DNA of 6,751 nucleotides from JALYQB01 sp035640155 (lineage in GTDB: Bacteria > Actinomycetota > Actinomycetes > Mycobacteriales > Pseudonocardiaceae), in assembly GCA_035640155.1 (NCBI GenBank), contig DASQWR010000079.1:1-6751 (forward strand). The letters run 5' to 3'. Shown here one piece after another: positions 6,110 to 6,751 of the stretch. The notes under the pieces are model-generated. The model was not told where the DNA came from. It worked only from the letters and a program-made list of their open reading frames with translations, and searched no databases. Positions within the stretch are counted from its first letter, which is position 1; every line of letters starts with the position of its first letter. The translations under genes and the position numbers were made by a program.

Positions 6110-6138
6110 CGCTGTCCCTGCGCTGTCGGAACGCTGTC
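6110..6138 (-). promoter_or_regulatory. Triple heptamer direct repeat, candidate SARP binding site
   Basis: GACAGCG (minus strand; CGCTGTC on plus) occurs perfectly three times, at 6110-6116, 6121-6127 and 6132-6138, with an exact 11-bp period and 4-nt spacers. The copy nearest the operon is separated from TAGCGT (6096-6101) by exactly 8 bp. Heptameric direct repeats at one-helical-turn spacing, with the last copy 8 bp from the -10, are the known layout of SARP operators such as those of ActII-ORF4 and DnrI. A SARP-type gene is encoded immediately next to this site. The core differs from the TCGAGNN of ActII-ORF4/DnrI sites, so the assignment rests on geometry and location. Confidence 0.7.
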
Positions 6139-6175
6139 GGTACCGCCGGTCTCGGGTGGCTGCCACGATGGCGTG

Positions 6176-6751
6176 GTGACAGCGGTCGGTGTGCTCGGCC
6201 CGCTGCTGCTGCATGGTCCGGACGGGCCGATCCGGCTCGGTTCCGCGCGGCAGCGGCGGCTGCTCGCCGCCCTGGTGGCCCACCTCGGGGGTGCCGTCGG
6301 CACGGAGCTGCTCACCGAGCTGATCTGGAGCGCTACCGGGGACGATCCGCCCGTCGACCCGGCCGGGGCGGTGCAGACCAACGTCGCCCGGTTGCGTCGG
6401 TTGCTGCCGCCCGGGATCCGGATCGTGACGACGCCCGAGGGCTACCAGCTCCTCGCCGACCGCGCGGCGGTGGACGTCACCGCATTCGCCGACCACGTCG
6501 CCGCCGCCTCGATGATGATCGACCCGCAGCGGCGGCTGCGCGGGCTCACCACCGGCCTGGCCCTGTGGCGCGGCCGGCCCTACGCCGAGCTCGACCACCC
6601 GTCGCTGCAGCCGGAGGTTGCGCGGCTGACCGAGCTGCACGCGGGGGCGGCCGAGCAGCATGCGGCTGCGCTGCTGGCGGTGGGCCGGACCGCGGAAGCG
6701 GTCGCCGCGTGTGAGGCGCTGACCGTCGCCGAGCCGCTGCGCGAGGGCGCG
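6176..6751 (+). CDS. AfsR/SARP-family transcriptional regulator (N-terminal part, runs off the window)
   Basis: 192 residues are visible before the right edge. Residues 1-93 form an OmpR-like winged helix of the SARP type: start VGVLGPLLL, then RQRRLLAALVAHLG, then ELLTELIW (44-51), the recognition-helix stretch AGAVQTNVARLRRLL (63-77), and the wing IRIVTTPEGYQL (81-92). From about residue 100 (VDVTAFADHVAAA) a bacterial transcriptional activation domain begins, with LALWRGRPYAEL (128-139) and helical repeats, reaching LTVAEPLREGA at the edge. It could be a small SARP or a larger AfsR-like protein with an ATPase domain; the missing C-terminus decides. GTG 6176 and the in-frame GTG 6173 are both possible starts. 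ATG 6168 is out of frame and stops after three codons. It is divergent from the methyltransferase operon and is the obvious candidate to bind the 11-bp repeats between them. No clear promoter of its own was found. Confidence 0.88.
   Translation, partial: MTAVGVLGPLLLHGPDGPIRLGSARQRRLLAALVAHLGGAVGTELLTELIWSATGDDPPVDPAGAVQTNVARLRRLLPPGIRIVTTPEGYQLLADRAAVDVTAFADHVAAASMMIDPQRRLRGLTTGLALWRGRPYAELDHPSLQPEVARLTELHAGAAEQHAAALLAVGRTAEAVAACEALTVAEPLREGA

Noticed and set aside
6047..6661. N-terminal extension of the methyltransferase frame by ~205 residues
   Set aside because: It overlaps the SARP coding sequence on the other strand and has shadow composition. A strong ribosome site lies 7 nt before GTG 6046.

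Overview
High-GC actinobacterial DNA (GTG starts, codons ending in G/C, an AfsR/SARP-type regulator and a DUF4383 membrane protein). It looks like an actinomycete such as a member of the Pseudonocardiales or Streptomyces group, but the genus cannot be fixed from the sequence. The window reads as a chromosomal accessory region. No tRNA, rRNA, CRISPR array or insertion sequence was seen.

Left part (1-2285). A minus-strand gene runs off the left edge. It encodes the N-terminal PD-(D/E)XK nuclease region of a restriction-methylase-like (Eco57I/type ISP-like) protein and is broken by a single-base frameshift near 354-360. A plus-strand HAD-family phosphatase follows. It converges on a minus-strand four-helix DUF4383 membrane protein, and a perfect 14-bp hairpin lies between the two genes. 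About 300 bp without a gene follow.

Middle (2286-2967). A minus-strand vapBC-type toxin-antitoxin pair: a ribbon-helix-helix antitoxin overlapping a PIN toxin by 4 nt. It appears to have its own promoter (TTCACA, 17 nt, TAGCAT), placed so that the antitoxin mRNA would begin at its GTG start codon (leaderless). An inverted repeat, CACAC-ATTC-GTGTG, sits across the -35 and spacer and is a good autoregulatory operator candidate.

Right part (2980-6751). A tight three-gene minus-strand operon encodes a winged-helix SAM-dependent methyltransferase, a patatin-like phospholipase and a PlsC-like acyltransferase, with gaps of 4 and 3 nt. A SARP/AfsR-type regulator is transcribed divergently and runs off the right edge. 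The intergenic region holds three perfect copies of GACAGCG (minus strand) at an exact 11-bp period. The last copy lies exactly 8 bp upstream of a TAGCGT -10-like element facing the operon. That is the architecture known for SARP-activated promoters. The inferred picture is a SARP-switched lipid deacylation/reacylation plus methylation module, which I do not recognise as a described system.
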